From: CALOBA01 sp942491465
Lineage (GTDB): Bacteria > Pseudomonadota > Gammaproteobacteria > Chromatiales > Chromatiaceae
Reading direction: 5' to 3'
DNA length: 40,968 bases
Assembly (NCBI GenBank): GCA_942491465.1
Contig: CALOBA010000042.1
Coordinates: forward strand, 1 to 40,968
Part shown: positions 16,596 through 26,217 of the stretch, one piece after another
Layout: every line of letters starts with the position of its first letter
Position numbering within the stretch: position 1 is the stretch's first letter
Notes under the pieces: generated by a model
What the model was told of the DNA's origin: nothing
The model's input: the letters and a program-made list of their open reading frames with translations, nothing else
Databases searched by the model: none
Made by a program: the position numbers and the translations under genes

Positions 16596-19012
16596 CTCGC
16601 CGCTGCCTGATCCCTGCCGTCCGCGCCGCCGCCCAACAGTCGCCCGACGGCACGATCGGTCAACGATGTGCTGCTGAGCATCCGCGCCTGGCCGGTGCGC
16701 AGGGCCGCGGCGAGCTCGTCGGTGGGGATGATGCGCGCGGTCTCGCCACGTCGGTCGGTGAACAGGTACAGACCGCTGAAGCGGCTGATCCAGCTCGCGC
16801 GCAGGCTGATCTCGCCGCGGTCCGCGCCTTCGCCGGCGCCGGCATCACGGAAGGCCACCCAGTCGCCGATGTCGAGGTCGGTGACGGCCAGTAGGAAGGC
16901 ATCGGCGTTGCTCGGCTCGGCGGATTGCGAATCCGCCTCCGGCCCCTCCGCTGCATCGATGGCGAGCCCTGCGGCCAGGGCGGCATCGGGCTCGATGGAG
17001 ACATCGGCCGCGTCGGCAGGGGCGTCATCCGCCGCCGGCTCCTCATCCCCGGGGCTTGCTTTCGGGGTCTGGCTCGGCAGCCCGGCGGGCGCCGATACAT
17101 CGTTGCGAATCGGCGTTACGCTGGCCGACGTGGCACGAACCGCGGCCATGTGGATCGACATCAGCCGTTTGAGGAAGCGCTCCCACTGCGGGGTGCGATC
17201 GATCCGCGCCATGGCCGCCGCCAGCCTGCGCAGGAGTCCCGGCAGCATGCCCATCAGCCGCCGGCGATCTTCCGGCACCGGCTTCGGCGTGATACTCCAG
17301 ATCAGGTCGTCAAGGGTGGTCAGCGCCTCCTGCCATTGCGCACCCTGGTCGCCGTCCTCGACATAGATGGTGGTCATGACCTGCCGCCAATTGGCATCGA
17401 TAAACTCGCTGATCGCGGTGGGCAGCGCGTCGTATTCCAGGCGACGCTCCACTTGCTCGGTCACCGATGCCTCGGCGAAGACCTGACGATCCTGACGCTC
17501 CAGCTTATCCACCAGCTCGCTTACGTTGTCCCGGGCGTCGTCGTCGGCCTGGCGCAGCATGGTCTCGATCTGCTCGATCTGCGCCGTGAACACCGATGTG
17601 TCGTCCTCGAATGCCTGATTCACATGGTCCACCGCGCCGTGCACTGCCGCCAGCAGCCGCGACTCGTCGGCCTTGCCCCAGCCGCGGCTGGCGTTGGCGA
17701 TCAGGTCGAGCAGGCGGCGAGCGGGGTGGCGTTCGTCGTTGAAGAACCCCCGGTTGAGCAGGGCGGCCTTGAGGATCGAGACCTGCAGCCGGCCCAGCTC
17801 CGGGCGCAGCGCCTCGGGCAGATCGGGATCTGCGAAGATGGTGTCGAACAGCATCGCGACCAGATCCACCGTGACCGCCTCGTTCGGCTGCAGCCAACGC
17901 ATCAGCGGCGAGCTGCCGATGCGCTTGAGCATCTCGGTGCTGGTCGGATCGGCCTCGGCGAGGTCGTCGGCGGTCACGCCGAGGGCGCTCGCCGCCTGCT
18001 GAGAGCCGCGCTGCAATCCGGTGAGTCCCTGGAGCACCTGCCCCATGGCCATGGGGCCGGCCGTGAACGGCGCGCCACCGGGGCCGGCGGCGGCGAGATC
18101 CAGCGGCGGATACATGCCGGCCATGCTCGGCATGCCGGGGAAGGTGCCGTCAACCGGCCCCCGTTGCGAGCGATGCAGACCGGATGCCAGCTGGACGAAG
18201 ACATCGCCGACGCTATCGCTATCGACACCGCGGCGCACCCGGCGTCGAGCCGACGCTTCGTGGGGCCGCTCCTCGATCTCGATCGGCAGCTTCTCCAGGA
18301 CCCCCTTTGCGACCAGTTGACGATTCAGGTCCATGTAGATCGCCGGCAAGGCGCCGGTGGTGTAGTGGGCGAAGGTCTCCAGCAGGATCAGTCCGAGGCG
18401 CTGATCCGCGCCACGACGGCCGACGGCATCGAGAAACGCATCGAACAGACGCTTGGGGTAGAACGGATTGGTCTCGCTGTCCATGCGCCGCGCCCCCGCC
18501 AGCAGACCGACGCGGCGGTCCAGCGCGGTGAGCTGCTGGGAGCAGTCGTAGGCGGCCCTGGTGGCGAGCTTGCCCACCGCCAGTTCCCGCTCGAAATCGG
18601 TGGAACTCACCAGGCTCAGCTCGGTATCGGAACCTGACCATGGATCGCCGCTCCGGCTGCCCCGCAGTGCCATCATGCCGTCGCAGATGCGGGTGAAGGT
18701 GACCCGAAAATCCTCCAGAAAGCCGACGCCACCGTTGGCAAGCAGCGCGTAGCCGGACCGGTAGAGGTCGGCACGCTCGGGGTCGCGCGCGCGATCGGCG
18801 AGCTGGGCCAGATCGCGCTTGGCGGCGCCGAGCTTCTCGGCAAAGGCGGTGGCGACCGCGTTCACCAGGTTGTCGCGAATCTGATTCAGCAGCGACAGCC
18901 CCTCGGCCGCCGACAAATCGTTGTCGGACTGGCCGTCTCGGCGACGAACGACGGGCGCATCCGCCGCTTGGCTGGTGAATGCGATGACATTGGACGGGTT
19001 TGAATCCGACAT
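16592..19012 (-). CDS. DUF1631 family protein
   Basis: The 806-residue protein has the DUF1631 layout. An N-terminal helical region includes LSLVSSTDFERELAVGKLAT and NPFYPKRLFDAFLDAV. Long helical repeats follow with NRGFFNDERHPARRLLDLIA. The C-terminal beta module has DIGDWVAFRDAG and RASWISRFSGLYLFTDRRGE, then TDRAVGRLL. The family is often mislabelled thymidine phosphorylase, but no such catalytic motif is present; its function is unknown, and it is common in gamma- and betaproteobacteria. It is cytosolic with no signal. Its stop codon lies inside a palindromic element (copy B). It diverges from the hydrolase gene across 342 bp. Confidence 0.85.
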   Translation of the reverse strand: MSDSNPSNVIAFTSQAADAPVVRRRDGQSDNDLSAAEGLSLLNQIRDNLVNAVATAFAEKLGAAKRDLAQLADRARDPERADLYRSGYALLANGGVGFLEDFRVTFTRICDGMMALRGSRSGDPWSGSDTELSLVSSTDFERELAVGKLATRAAYDCSQQLTALDRRVGLLAGARRMDSETNPFYPKRLFDAFLDAVGRRGADQRLGLILLETFAHYTTGALPAIYMDLNRQLVAKGVLEKLPIEIEERPHEASARRRVRRGVDSDSVGDVFVQLASGLHRSQRGPVDGTFPGMPSMAGMYPPLDLAAAGPGGAPFTAGPMAMGQVLQGLTGLQRGSQQAASALGVTADDLAEADPTSTEMLKRIGSSPLMRWLQPNEAVTVDLVAMLFDTIFADPDLPEALRPELGRLQVSILKAALLNRGFFNDERHPARRLLDLIANASRGWGKADESRLLAAVHGAVDHVNQAFEDDTSVFTAQIEQIETMLRQADDDARDNVSELVDKLERQDRQVFAEASVTEQVERRLEYDALPTAISEFIDANWRQVMTTIYVEDGDQGAQWQEALTTLDDLIWSITPKPVPEDRRRLMGMLPGLLRRLAAAMARIDRTPQWERFLKRLMSIHMAAVRATSASVTPIRNDVSAPAGLPSQTPKASPGDEEPAADDAPADAADVSIEPDAALAAGLAIDAAEGPEADSQSAEPSNADAFLLAVTDLDIGDWVAFRDAGAGEGADRGEISLRASWISRFSGLYLFTDRRGETARIIPTDELAAALRTGQARMLSSTSLTDRAVGRLLGGGADGRDQAAAS

Positions 19013-19354
19013 GGGTCAAGCTCTCGTTGCGTACTCTCGCCGGTCCCGCTGGACGAGCGACCCTAGCCGTGATCGAGGGTTGGCCGCCGGTCTTGCGCCG
19101 GGTCGTGCCGATGGTTGCGTCAGTGTCCTCGATCGTCTGTCCAAAGCCTATTGGAATGGCCCCCGAGTGGGTTGTGATGCGGTTCGCACATCACCCGCGC
19201 TCGCTCGAAACAGCCGACGAACGCGCCCTGCCGGGGCTTGGCCGGTGACGCTGTGTTAGCATCCCCGACCGTTTTCAGGGTCGCGGGATCCATCGTTCCC
19301 GTGTCGGCCATGCCTGTCAATGTTTCATTTCCCCTAAGTTTGCGAGGGTAGCTG
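19013..19354. other. Divergent intergenic region with a small hairpin
   Basis: These 342 bp separate the divergent DUF1631 and hydrolase genes and should contain both promoters, but I see no confident -35/-10 pair. A short imperfect hairpin (CCCGACC, then GGGTCG) lies near 19266-19285. GCGAGGGTA just before 19355 provides the hydrolase ribosome-binding site. No small gene is supported. Confidence 0.4.
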
Positions 19355-20353
19355 ATGCGCCGCTTCATCGTTCGAGCGCTATTGATCCTGATCGCCGTGG
19401 TCGTGCTGACGGCAGCCGTCGGCCCGCTGCTGGTGGATCCCAATCCGGCCGACGGCGCCACCGATGCGCGCACGCTGGCGGCGCCGGGCAGCCGGTTTCT
19501 CGATCTCGCCGCCGATGACGGTCTGACGCCGCAGGTTCACTACCTGGAGCGGTCGGCGGCGGAGCCTGCGCAGGACGGGACGAGCTTTGTGCTGCTGCAC
19601 GGCTTCACCTTCAACGCCTTCACTTGGAACCAGCTGCTCGATGTGTTCGCCGAGCACGGCCGGGTGGTCGCCTATGATCAGCTGCCCTATGGGCTGAGCA
19701 GCAAGTTTCCTGCCGGCATGGGCGGCGATATCTATTCCAAGGCCGCGGCCATCGATCAGCTGTTTGCGGTGATGGATGGGGTCGGGATCGATCAGGCCAT
19801 CCTGGTCGGCAACTCCTCCGGCGGCACGCTGGCGCTGGAGGCCGCGCTGGCCAGACCGGAGCGGGTCGAGGCACTGATCCTGATCGCGCCCTGGATCAAG
19901 GCGAAGCGACCGGTGCTGCCGGGCTGGCTCGCGGATCTGCCGCAGATGCAGCGCCTGAGTCTGCTGATCGCCCGCCAGCTCGGCGGTGAGGGTGCGCCGC
20001 TGCTGGAGCTGTCCTACGCGGACCCGAGCCTGATCGACGACCAGCGCCGCCGCCTGACGGGCATCCATCGGCAGATGGCGAACTGGGATCTGGCCTGGGG
20101 CGCGTTGCTCCATCGCTCGCTGACCGATCCGGTCCGCATCAGCGAAAAGCTCCCCCGCGTCGAGCAGCCGGTGCTGCTCATCGCCGGTGCCGATGATCGC
20201 GTGGTGCCGGTTGAGGACACCGGCGACAGCGCCAAGGTGCTGCCGGATGCGGCCCTGACCGTCCTGCCCGACTGCGGTCACGTGCCGCAGGAGGAGTGCC
20301 CGGCGCTGGTGGAGCAGGTGATCGGCACCTGGCTGGAGCAGAAGGGGCTCTAA
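19355..20353 (+). CDS. Membrane-anchored or exported alpha/beta hydrolase
   Basis: The 332-residue protein has an N-terminal hydrophobic helix (VRALLILIAVVVLTAAVGPL), a signal anchor or uncleaved signal peptide. The alpha/beta-hydrolase fold follows: oxyanion HG in LLHGFTFNAFTW, nucleophile Ser154 in VGNSSGGT, acid Asp280 or Asp281 in IAGADDRVVP, and His309 in DCGHVPQEE. These residues fit a carboxylesterase or lipase-like enzyme; the substrate cannot be read from sequence. GAGG lies 8 bp before the ATG. Hairpins follow the stop and separate it from the moxR operon. Confidence 0.85.
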   Translation: MRRFIVRALLILIAVVVLTAAVGPLLVDPNPADGATDARTLAAPGSRFLDLAADDGLTPQVHYLERSAAEPAQDGTSFVLLHGFTFNAFTWNQLLDVFAEHGRVVAYDQLPYGLSSKFPAGMGGDIYSKAAAIDQLFAVMDGVGIDQAILVGNSSGGTLALEAALARPERVEALILIAPWIKAKRPVLPGWLADLPQMQRLSLLIARQLGGEGAPLLELSYADPSLIDDQRRRLTGIHRQMANWDLAWGALLHRSLTDPVRISEKLPRVEQPVLLIAGADDRVVPVEDTGDSAKVLPDAALTVLPDCGHVPQEECPALVEQVIGTWLEQKGL

Positions 20354-20414
20354 GGCGATTGCCGGAAATCGCCTAAGCCCGCACAACGACCGGGGCGCAG
20401 GCCCGCGCCCCGGC
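20353..20414 (+). terminator. Two consecutive hairpins after the hydrolase gene
   Basis: AGGCGATT-GCCGGA-AATCGCCT at 20353-20374 forms an 8-bp stem. CCGGGGCG ... CGCCCCGG at about 20391-20414 forms a second GC-rich stem. Neither is followed by a clear T run, so a Rho-independent terminator is likely but not proven. They sit between the hydrolase and the moxR operon. Confidence 0.5.
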
Positions 20415-20504
20415 ATTAACGCCGTGTAATCTACCGGCACGGATGCGTTAAGGCCCGAGCGGCTACGCTGCATCCCATCGATTCCGATTGGAGCCACGCC
20501 AAGC

Positions 20505-21515
<1,011 letters not shown>

Positions 21516-21544
21516 GGGTATCTGACGGTCCCTCCCACACACCC

Positions 21545-22525
21545 ATGATGATCCCAGTCGACGACGATCGCTGTTGGCGTGTGGATGCCGACGACCTGAT
21601 CGCCCTGCGCCCCCATGCCGAGCGCCTGCGCCCGGCACCGGTGCGCCAGGCGCGCTCGACCCTGGCCGGCGGGCACCGCTCGCGCATGCGCGGCCGCGGC
21701 ATGGACTACCGCGAGTCCCGCCACTATCAGGCCGGCGACGACATCCGCAATATGGACTGGCGCATCACCGCCCGCGCCGGTCACCCCCATGTCAAGCTGT
21801 TCGACGAGGAGCGCGAGCGCCCGGTGGTCGTCCTCGGCGACTTCGGCCCAAGCATGTTCTTTGCGAGCCGGGGCGCCTTCAAATCCGTGGTCGCCGCCCG
21901 GCTTGCGGCCCTGATCGGCTGGACCGCCATCCGGCATGGCGACCGCATCGGCGCGCTGCTGTTCAACGGCGGGCACCAGGAGCTCTCCCCCACCGCCGGT
22001 CGGCGCGGGCAGATGCACCTGATCCGGGCCCTGGTTGCGGCCGGTGATCCGCAGACCGGCCTCGCCGCCGGCGCGCGACCCGGGGCGCTGAGCATGGCCC
22101 TGGGGCGCCTGCGCCGAGTGGCGCGGCCGGGGAGTCTGGTCTGCATCCTGTCCGACTTCTACGGCATGGACGCCGACACGGGCCGCCATCTGGCCCAACT
22201 CGGACGCCACAACGACCTGATCGGCTTTCAGATCCTCGACCCGCTGGAGCAGACGCCGCCGCCGCCCGGGCGCTACGGCATCAGCGACGGTCGCCGACGC
22301 GGCCTCATCGACACCGGCAGCAGTCGGGAGCGCCGCCGCTGGCAGGCGCACTTCGCAGCCCACCAGGCGGCCGTCGATGCGCTGGCGCGGGAGAACCCGA
22401 TCCGGCTGCTGCGCTGCGGGACCGCGGACGACCCGGTAGCTCGGCTGGCCGATGCGCTGGCCGCGGTTGGGCGTTCGGGCGCCGCTCCGGGGCAGGGCGC
22501 CGCGGCAGGAGGATTGTCCCCATGA
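21545..22525 (+). CDS. DUF58 domain protein of the MoxR/Bat operon
   Basis: The 326-residue protein contains the DUF58 hallmark GRGMDYRESRHYQAGDDIRN followed by MDWRITARAG. A VWA-like fold comes next, with VVVLGDFGPSMFF in place of a canonical DxSxS site. DUF58 proteins accompany MoxR and VWA proteins in these operons and probably bridge the ATPase and membrane partners. The start at 21545 (MMIPVDDDRCW) lies 29 bp after moxR, and the stop overlaps the next gene by ATGA. No signal peptide is seen. Confidence 0.9.
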   Translation: MMIPVDDDRCWRVDADDLIALRPHAERLRPAPVRQARSTLAGGHRSRMRGRGMDYRESRHYQAGDDIRNMDWRITARAGHPHVKLFDEERERPVVVLGDFGPSMFFASRGAFKSVVAARLAALIGWTAIRHGDRIGALLFNGGHQELSPTAGRRGQMHLIRALVAAGDPQTGLAAGARPGALSMALGRLRRVARPGSLVCILSDFYGMDADTGRHLAQLGRHNDLIGFQILDPLEQTPPPPGRYGISDGRRRGLIDTGSSRERRRWQAHFAAHQAAVDALARENPIRLLRCGTADDPVARLADALAAVGRSGAAPGQGAAAGGLSP

Positions 22526-23037
22526 GCGCGCCCCCGCAGTCCGCCCCGAACATGGCGCCGATGGCGACGACGCCCATGACCCAGCAGCTCGACCTGCGCG
22601 ACATCCGCGCCCCGGGGGAGCCGTCCCCCTGGCCGCCGGCCCCGGGTTGGTGGCTGCTCGCGGCACTGCTGGTGCTGATCGCCGTCGTCGTCGGCCGGCG
22701 TCTCCGGCAGATCCGTCGGCGCGCCCGGCTGCGCCGCAGCGCCCTGGCCGAGCTGGACCGGTGGCGCGAGGTCGGCAGCGCGCCGGTGCTCGCCGCCGGC
22801 GTCTCGGCGCTGCTCAAGCGTGCCGCCCTGAACCGTTTCCCGAACCCCGGCGTCGCCGCCCTCACCGGCGACGCCTGGCTCGATTTTCTCGACCACACCG
22901 GCGGTGAAGGCCGATTCCAGCAGGGTCCCGGCCGCCTGCTCGCCGAGGCCCCCTACGCACCGTCCACCGCACTCGACCCCAAGCAGAGCGCGGCATTGAT
23001 CGACCTGGCCCGGGCCTGGCTGCGGAGGAACCTGTGA
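22522..23037 (+). CDS. DUF4381 membrane protein of the Bat operon
   Basis: The 171-residue protein has a Pro-rich N-terminal segment (LDLRDIRAPGEPSPWPPAPG) and one transmembrane helix (WWLLAALLVLIAVVVGRRL). A basic helical cytosolic part follows (IRRRARLRRSALAELDRW), then a conserved region (LKRAALNRFPNPGVAALTG and AWLDFLDHTG). This matches DUF4381 proteins, which sit between DUF58 and batA genes. It overlaps both neighbours by ATGA-type junctions (22522-22525 and 23034-23037), so synthesis is coupled. A membrane adaptor role is inferred. Confidence 0.85.
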   Translation: MSAPPQSAPNMAPMATTPMTQQLDLRDIRAPGEPSPWPPAPGWWLLAALLVLIAVVVGRRLRQIRRRARLRRSALAELDRWREVGSAPVLAAGVSALLKRAALNRFPNPGVAALTGDAWLDFLDHTGGEGRFQQGPGRLLAEAPYAPSTALDPKQSAALIDLARAWLRRNL

Positions 23038-23987
23038 CCATCACGCTGGCCCACCTGTGGGCACTGATCGCCCTGCCGTTGCCGCTGCTGGCCTGGTACC
23101 TGCTGCCCCGGGCAGCGTCCGCCGGCGGAGCACTGCGGGTGCCGTTCTACGCCCAACTGATGCAGGGCCGGGGGGATGCCGAAGGGCGTTCGCGCTGGCC
23201 GTTGGCCCTGGGCGTGCTGGCCTGGCTGTTGCTGGTGTTGGCCGCGGCCCGGCCGCAATGGGTCGGCGAGCCCATCGCGCTGCCCCTGGAGGGCCGCGAC
23301 CTGATGCTGGCGGTGGACATCTCCGAGTCCATGTCCGAGACCGACATGCGCATCGGCAACCAATTCGTGGACCGGCTCACCGCCGTCAAGGCCGTCGCCG
23401 GCGACTTCATCGAGCGTCGCGAGGGCGACCGCATCGGCCTGATCCTGTTCGGCCAGCAGGCCTATGTCCAGACGCCGCTGACCTTCGACCGCAAGACCGC
23501 CCACACCCTGCTGTTCGAGTCCGCGGTCGGCCTCGCCGGACGCGCCACCGCCATCGGCGATGCCATCGGCCTCGCGGTCAAGCGTCTGCGCGATGCCCCG
23601 GAGCAGGAGCGGGTGCTGATCCTGCTCACGGACGGCGCCAACACCGCCGGCCAGATCGCCCCGCTGAAGGCCGCCGAGCTGGCCGCCGAGCAGGGCGTGC
23701 GCATCTACACCATCGGCGTCGGTGCCGATCCCGCGGGCCGATTCGGCCGGATCATGGGCGGCAGCACGCTCGATGAGCAGACCCTGCGCGTCATCGCCGA
23801 GACCACCGGCGGGCGCTACTTCCGCGCCCGCGACGTGCGCGGCCTCCAGGCCATCTACGGCGCCCTCGACGAGCTGGAGCCGGTGGAATCCGACCAGCGC
23901 AGCTTCCGCCCCATCGACGAGCTGTTCGCCTGGCCGCTGGCCGCCGCGCTGCTCATGGCCGCGCTGGCGACCTGGCGTCGGGTCTGA
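23034..23987 (+). CDS. batA: BatA-like VWA-domain membrane protein
   Basis: The 317-residue protein has two N-terminal transmembrane segments (residues about 5-24 and 55-71). A VWA domain follows with MIDAS motif LAVDISESMSE (Asp95, Ser97, Ser99), FGQQAYVQTPLTFD and LLTDGANTAGQ. A C-terminal helix ends the protein (AWPLAAALLMAALATW). BatA proteins are linked to oxygen tolerance in Bacteroides and to stress or virulence in other bacteria, and are clients of MoxR ATPases. The VWA domain should face the periplasm. The gene overlaps the preceding one and is followed by batB after 60 bp. Confidence 0.9.
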   Translation: MTITLAHLWALIALPLPLLAWYLLPRAASAGGALRVPFYAQLMQGRGDAEGRSRWPLALGVLAWLLLVLAAARPQWVGEPIALPLEGRDLMLAVDISESMSETDMRIGNQFVDRLTAVKAVAGDFIERREGDRIGLILFGQQAYVQTPLTFDRKTAHTLLFESAVGLAGRATAIGDAIGLAVKRLRDAPEQERVLILLTDGANTAGQIAPLKAAELAAEQGVRIYTIGVGADPAGRFGRIMGGSTLDEQTLRVIAETTGGRYFRARDVRGLQAIYGALDELEPVESDQRSFRPIDELFAWPLAAALLMAALATWRRV

Positions 23988-24047
23988 CCCGGAACCGCCC
24001 GCCGATGGTTGAAAAGCCCAATCGCCAAAGCCCAATCGCCAACGCCC

Positions 24048-26150
24048 ATGGCCACTGAATTCCACTTCCTGAGCCCCGCCTGGCTGCTGGCCCTGTTGCC
24101 CCTGGCCGCGCTGCTCGTGCTGATCTCCCGCCGCGATGCCGGGACCGTCGCCTGGCGCCGAGTCATCGATCCCCGGCTGCTCGCGGTGCTCAGCGTCGGC
24201 GCCCGGGCAGGGAGCCGACTGCCGCTGGTGCTCCTCGGCGTCGGCGGGCTGATCGCCATCATCGCCCTGGCCAATCCGACCTTCGAGCGGCAACCCACAC
24301 CGGCGTTCCGCGCCGACGCCGCCCGCGTCATCGTGCTCGACCTGTCCCGCTCCATGCTCGCCGATGACCTGACCCCGAGCCGCCTGCTGCGCGCCCGCTA
24401 CAAGGTGGCCGACACCCTTGCCCGCAGCGCCGACGGCCAGGCCGCGCTCATCGCCTTTGCCGGCGCCCCGTTCGCCGTTGCCCCGCTGAGCGACGACACC
24501 GAGACCATCGCCGCGCTGCTCGACGCCCTGACACCGGAGATCATGCCGGTGCAGGGCAGCCGCGTCGATCTCGCCATCGCCCAGGCCGGGGCACTCCTGC
24601 AACAGGCCGGCGCCCGCGCCGGCGAGGTCGTGCTGCTGACCGACGACGCCGGCGACGAGCGCGCGCTCGCCGCCGCGCGCAACCTGGTCGCGGACGGGCA
24701 TCGGCTGGTGGTCATCGGGGTCGGCACCGAGGCCGGGGCGGCCGTCCCCGGTGTGCGCAACTCCAGCGGGGCGATCATCGCCAAGCTCGACACGCCGGCG
24801 CTGCGCCGGCTCGCCCGGGCCGGCGGCGGCAGCTACAGCCCGTTGACCCCCGACGGGGGGGATCTGGATCAGGTGTTGCGCCCACCGGGGGCCATCGGTG
24901 CCGTCCTCGACGCCGAGGACCCGCGCCTGGCCGAGGCCTGGCATGCGCTCGGCCCCTGGATCACGCTGCTGCTGCTGCCCTTGGGCGCGCTCGCGTTCCG
25001 GCGCGGCTGGCTGACGCTGCTGCTGCTCGGCGCGCCGCTGTGGCTTGCCGATCCCGCACCGGCCCTGGCCTTCGGCTGGGACGACCTCTGGCAACGCCGT
25101 GATCAGCAGGCCGCGGAGGCCCTGACCAGCGGCGACCCGGCCCGCGCACTGGACCTGGCCGATGCCCCCGCCCGCCGCGGCACCGCCAGCTATCGGCTCG
25201 GCGACTTTACCGCGGCCGCCGACGCCTTCGCCGCCGGCAGTGCCGGCACCGATCATTACAACCGCGGCAACGCCCTCGCCCTCGGCGGCCAGCTCGAACA
25301 GGCCCTGACGGCCTACGACCAGGCGCTGGAAGGCGTCGGCGACGACACCGCCCTGGGCGACGACATCACCCACAATCGCGCCCAAGTCGAGGCCCTGCTC
25401 AAGCAACAGCAGCCGCAGGATGGCCAGTCCCAAGGCGAGTCGGGCCAGGACCCGTCCGATGAATCCGATGGGCAGGGCGACGAGCAGGGCTCGGAGCAGG
25501 GGCCGCAGGGTCAGGACCAACAGGGTCAGGGCGATCAACAGCCGTCGTCGGGGCAGGGTGGTCAGGACCAGCAAGGAGAGCCCTCCGAGGCCGAAGGGTC
25601 CACGGACGGGGGGCAATCCGACCCGCAGGCGGATGGCGGGTCCAACGACGAACCGGAGGCCGGGGAGCAGTCTTCGGCGCAGGACGGCGGCGACGAGCCC
25701 CCCGATCCCCAACCGGGCCAATCCCCGTCACCATCGTCCGCCGACGAGACCGGCGCGCGCGCAGACGCGCAACAAGGCTCGGGTCAAGGTGCCGAGCGCA
25801 ACGATGGCCGGCGCGGACAGGATCGATCGGCCGACGACAGCGGCGACGAGGATACCGACCAGCCGCAGGCCCCCGATGAGCAGCAGGTCGAGCGCGCCGC
25901 GGAGGACTATCGCAATGCCGCGGCGGCCGCCGCCGAGAGCGAGCAGGCGGAGCAGGGCGGCGACCCGGCATCCGCCGCCGGCGCCCCCGCCGCGTTCAGC
26001 CCCGAGGAGCGCGAGGCGCAGCAGGCCGCCGAGCAGTGGCTGCGACGCATCCCCGACGACCCGGCCGGCCTGCTGCGACGCAAGTTTCTCTACCAGTATC
26101 GCCAGCGCGCCAGCGAAGAGGCCGGCGTCGACGCCGGCAACCCTTGGTAG
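24048..26150 (+). CDS. batB: BatB/BatC-type protein: VWA domain fused to TPR and acidic low-complexity tail
   Basis: The 700-residue protein has N-terminal membrane helices (LSPAWLLALLPLAALLVLI and LVLLGVGGLIAIIALA). The VWA domain has MIDAS VLDLSRSMLADD (Asp98, Ser100, Ser102), and another membrane segment follows near 310. TPR-like helices come next (DHYNRGNALALGGQLEQALT), then a roughly 190-residue Gln/Asp/Glu/Gly/Ser-rich tail. The conserved C-terminus is QQAAEQWLRRIPDDPAGLLRR. It thus combines BatB (VWA) and BatC (TPR), as seen in many proteobacteria. I chose ATG 24048 over an upstream in-frame TTG (24009) because the membrane helix then starts at the N-terminus. The 60-bp leader contains three near-repeats of CCAATCGCCAA(A). 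Confidence 0.88.
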   Translation: MATEFHFLSPAWLLALLPLAALLVLISRRDAGTVAWRRVIDPRLLAVLSVGARAGSRLPLVLLGVGGLIAIIALANPTFERQPTPAFRADAARVIVLDLSRSMLADDLTPSRLLRARYKVADTLARSADGQAALIAFAGAPFAVAPLSDDTETIAALLDALTPEIMPVQGSRVDLAIAQAGALLQQAGARAGEVVLLTDDAGDERALAAARNLVADGHRLVVIGVGTEAGAAVPGVRNSSGAIIAKLDTPALRRLARAGGGSYSPLTPDGGDLDQVLRPPGAIGAVLDAEDPRLAEAWHALGPWITLLLLPLGALAFRRGWLTLLLLGAPLWLADPAPALAFGWDDLWQRRDQQAAEALTSGDPARALDLADAPARRGTASYRLGDFTAAADAFAAGSAGTDHYNRGNALALGGQLEQALTAYDQALEGVGDDTALGDDITHNRAQVEALLKQQQPQDGQSQGESGQDPSDESDGQGDEQGSEQGPQGQDQQGQGDQQPSSGQGGQDQQGEPSEAEGSTDGGQSDPQADGGSNDEPEAGEQSSAQDGGDEPPDPQPGQSPSPSSADETGARADAQQGSGQGAERNDGRRGQDRSADDSGDEDTDQPQAPDEQQVERAAEDYRNAAAAAAESEQAEQGGDPASAAGAPAAFSPEEREAQQAAEQWLRRIPDDPAGLLRRKFLYQYRQRASEEAGVDAGNPW

Positions 26151-26217
26151 CCTGCGGGCTGGCTTCCAGCGCCCCCGGCCGGATTATTCTCGACAAGCAG
26201 CACAGCGCACCACAACC

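Noticed and set aside
16925..18637. Plus-strand frame opposite the DUF1631 gene
   Set aside because: No recognisable motif; the minus strand encodes the conserved family over its full length.
22953..25721. 922-codon minus-strand open frame opposite batA and batB
   Set aside because: Composition artefact of GC-rich codons; the plus strand carries VWA and TPR motifs in overlapping operon genes.
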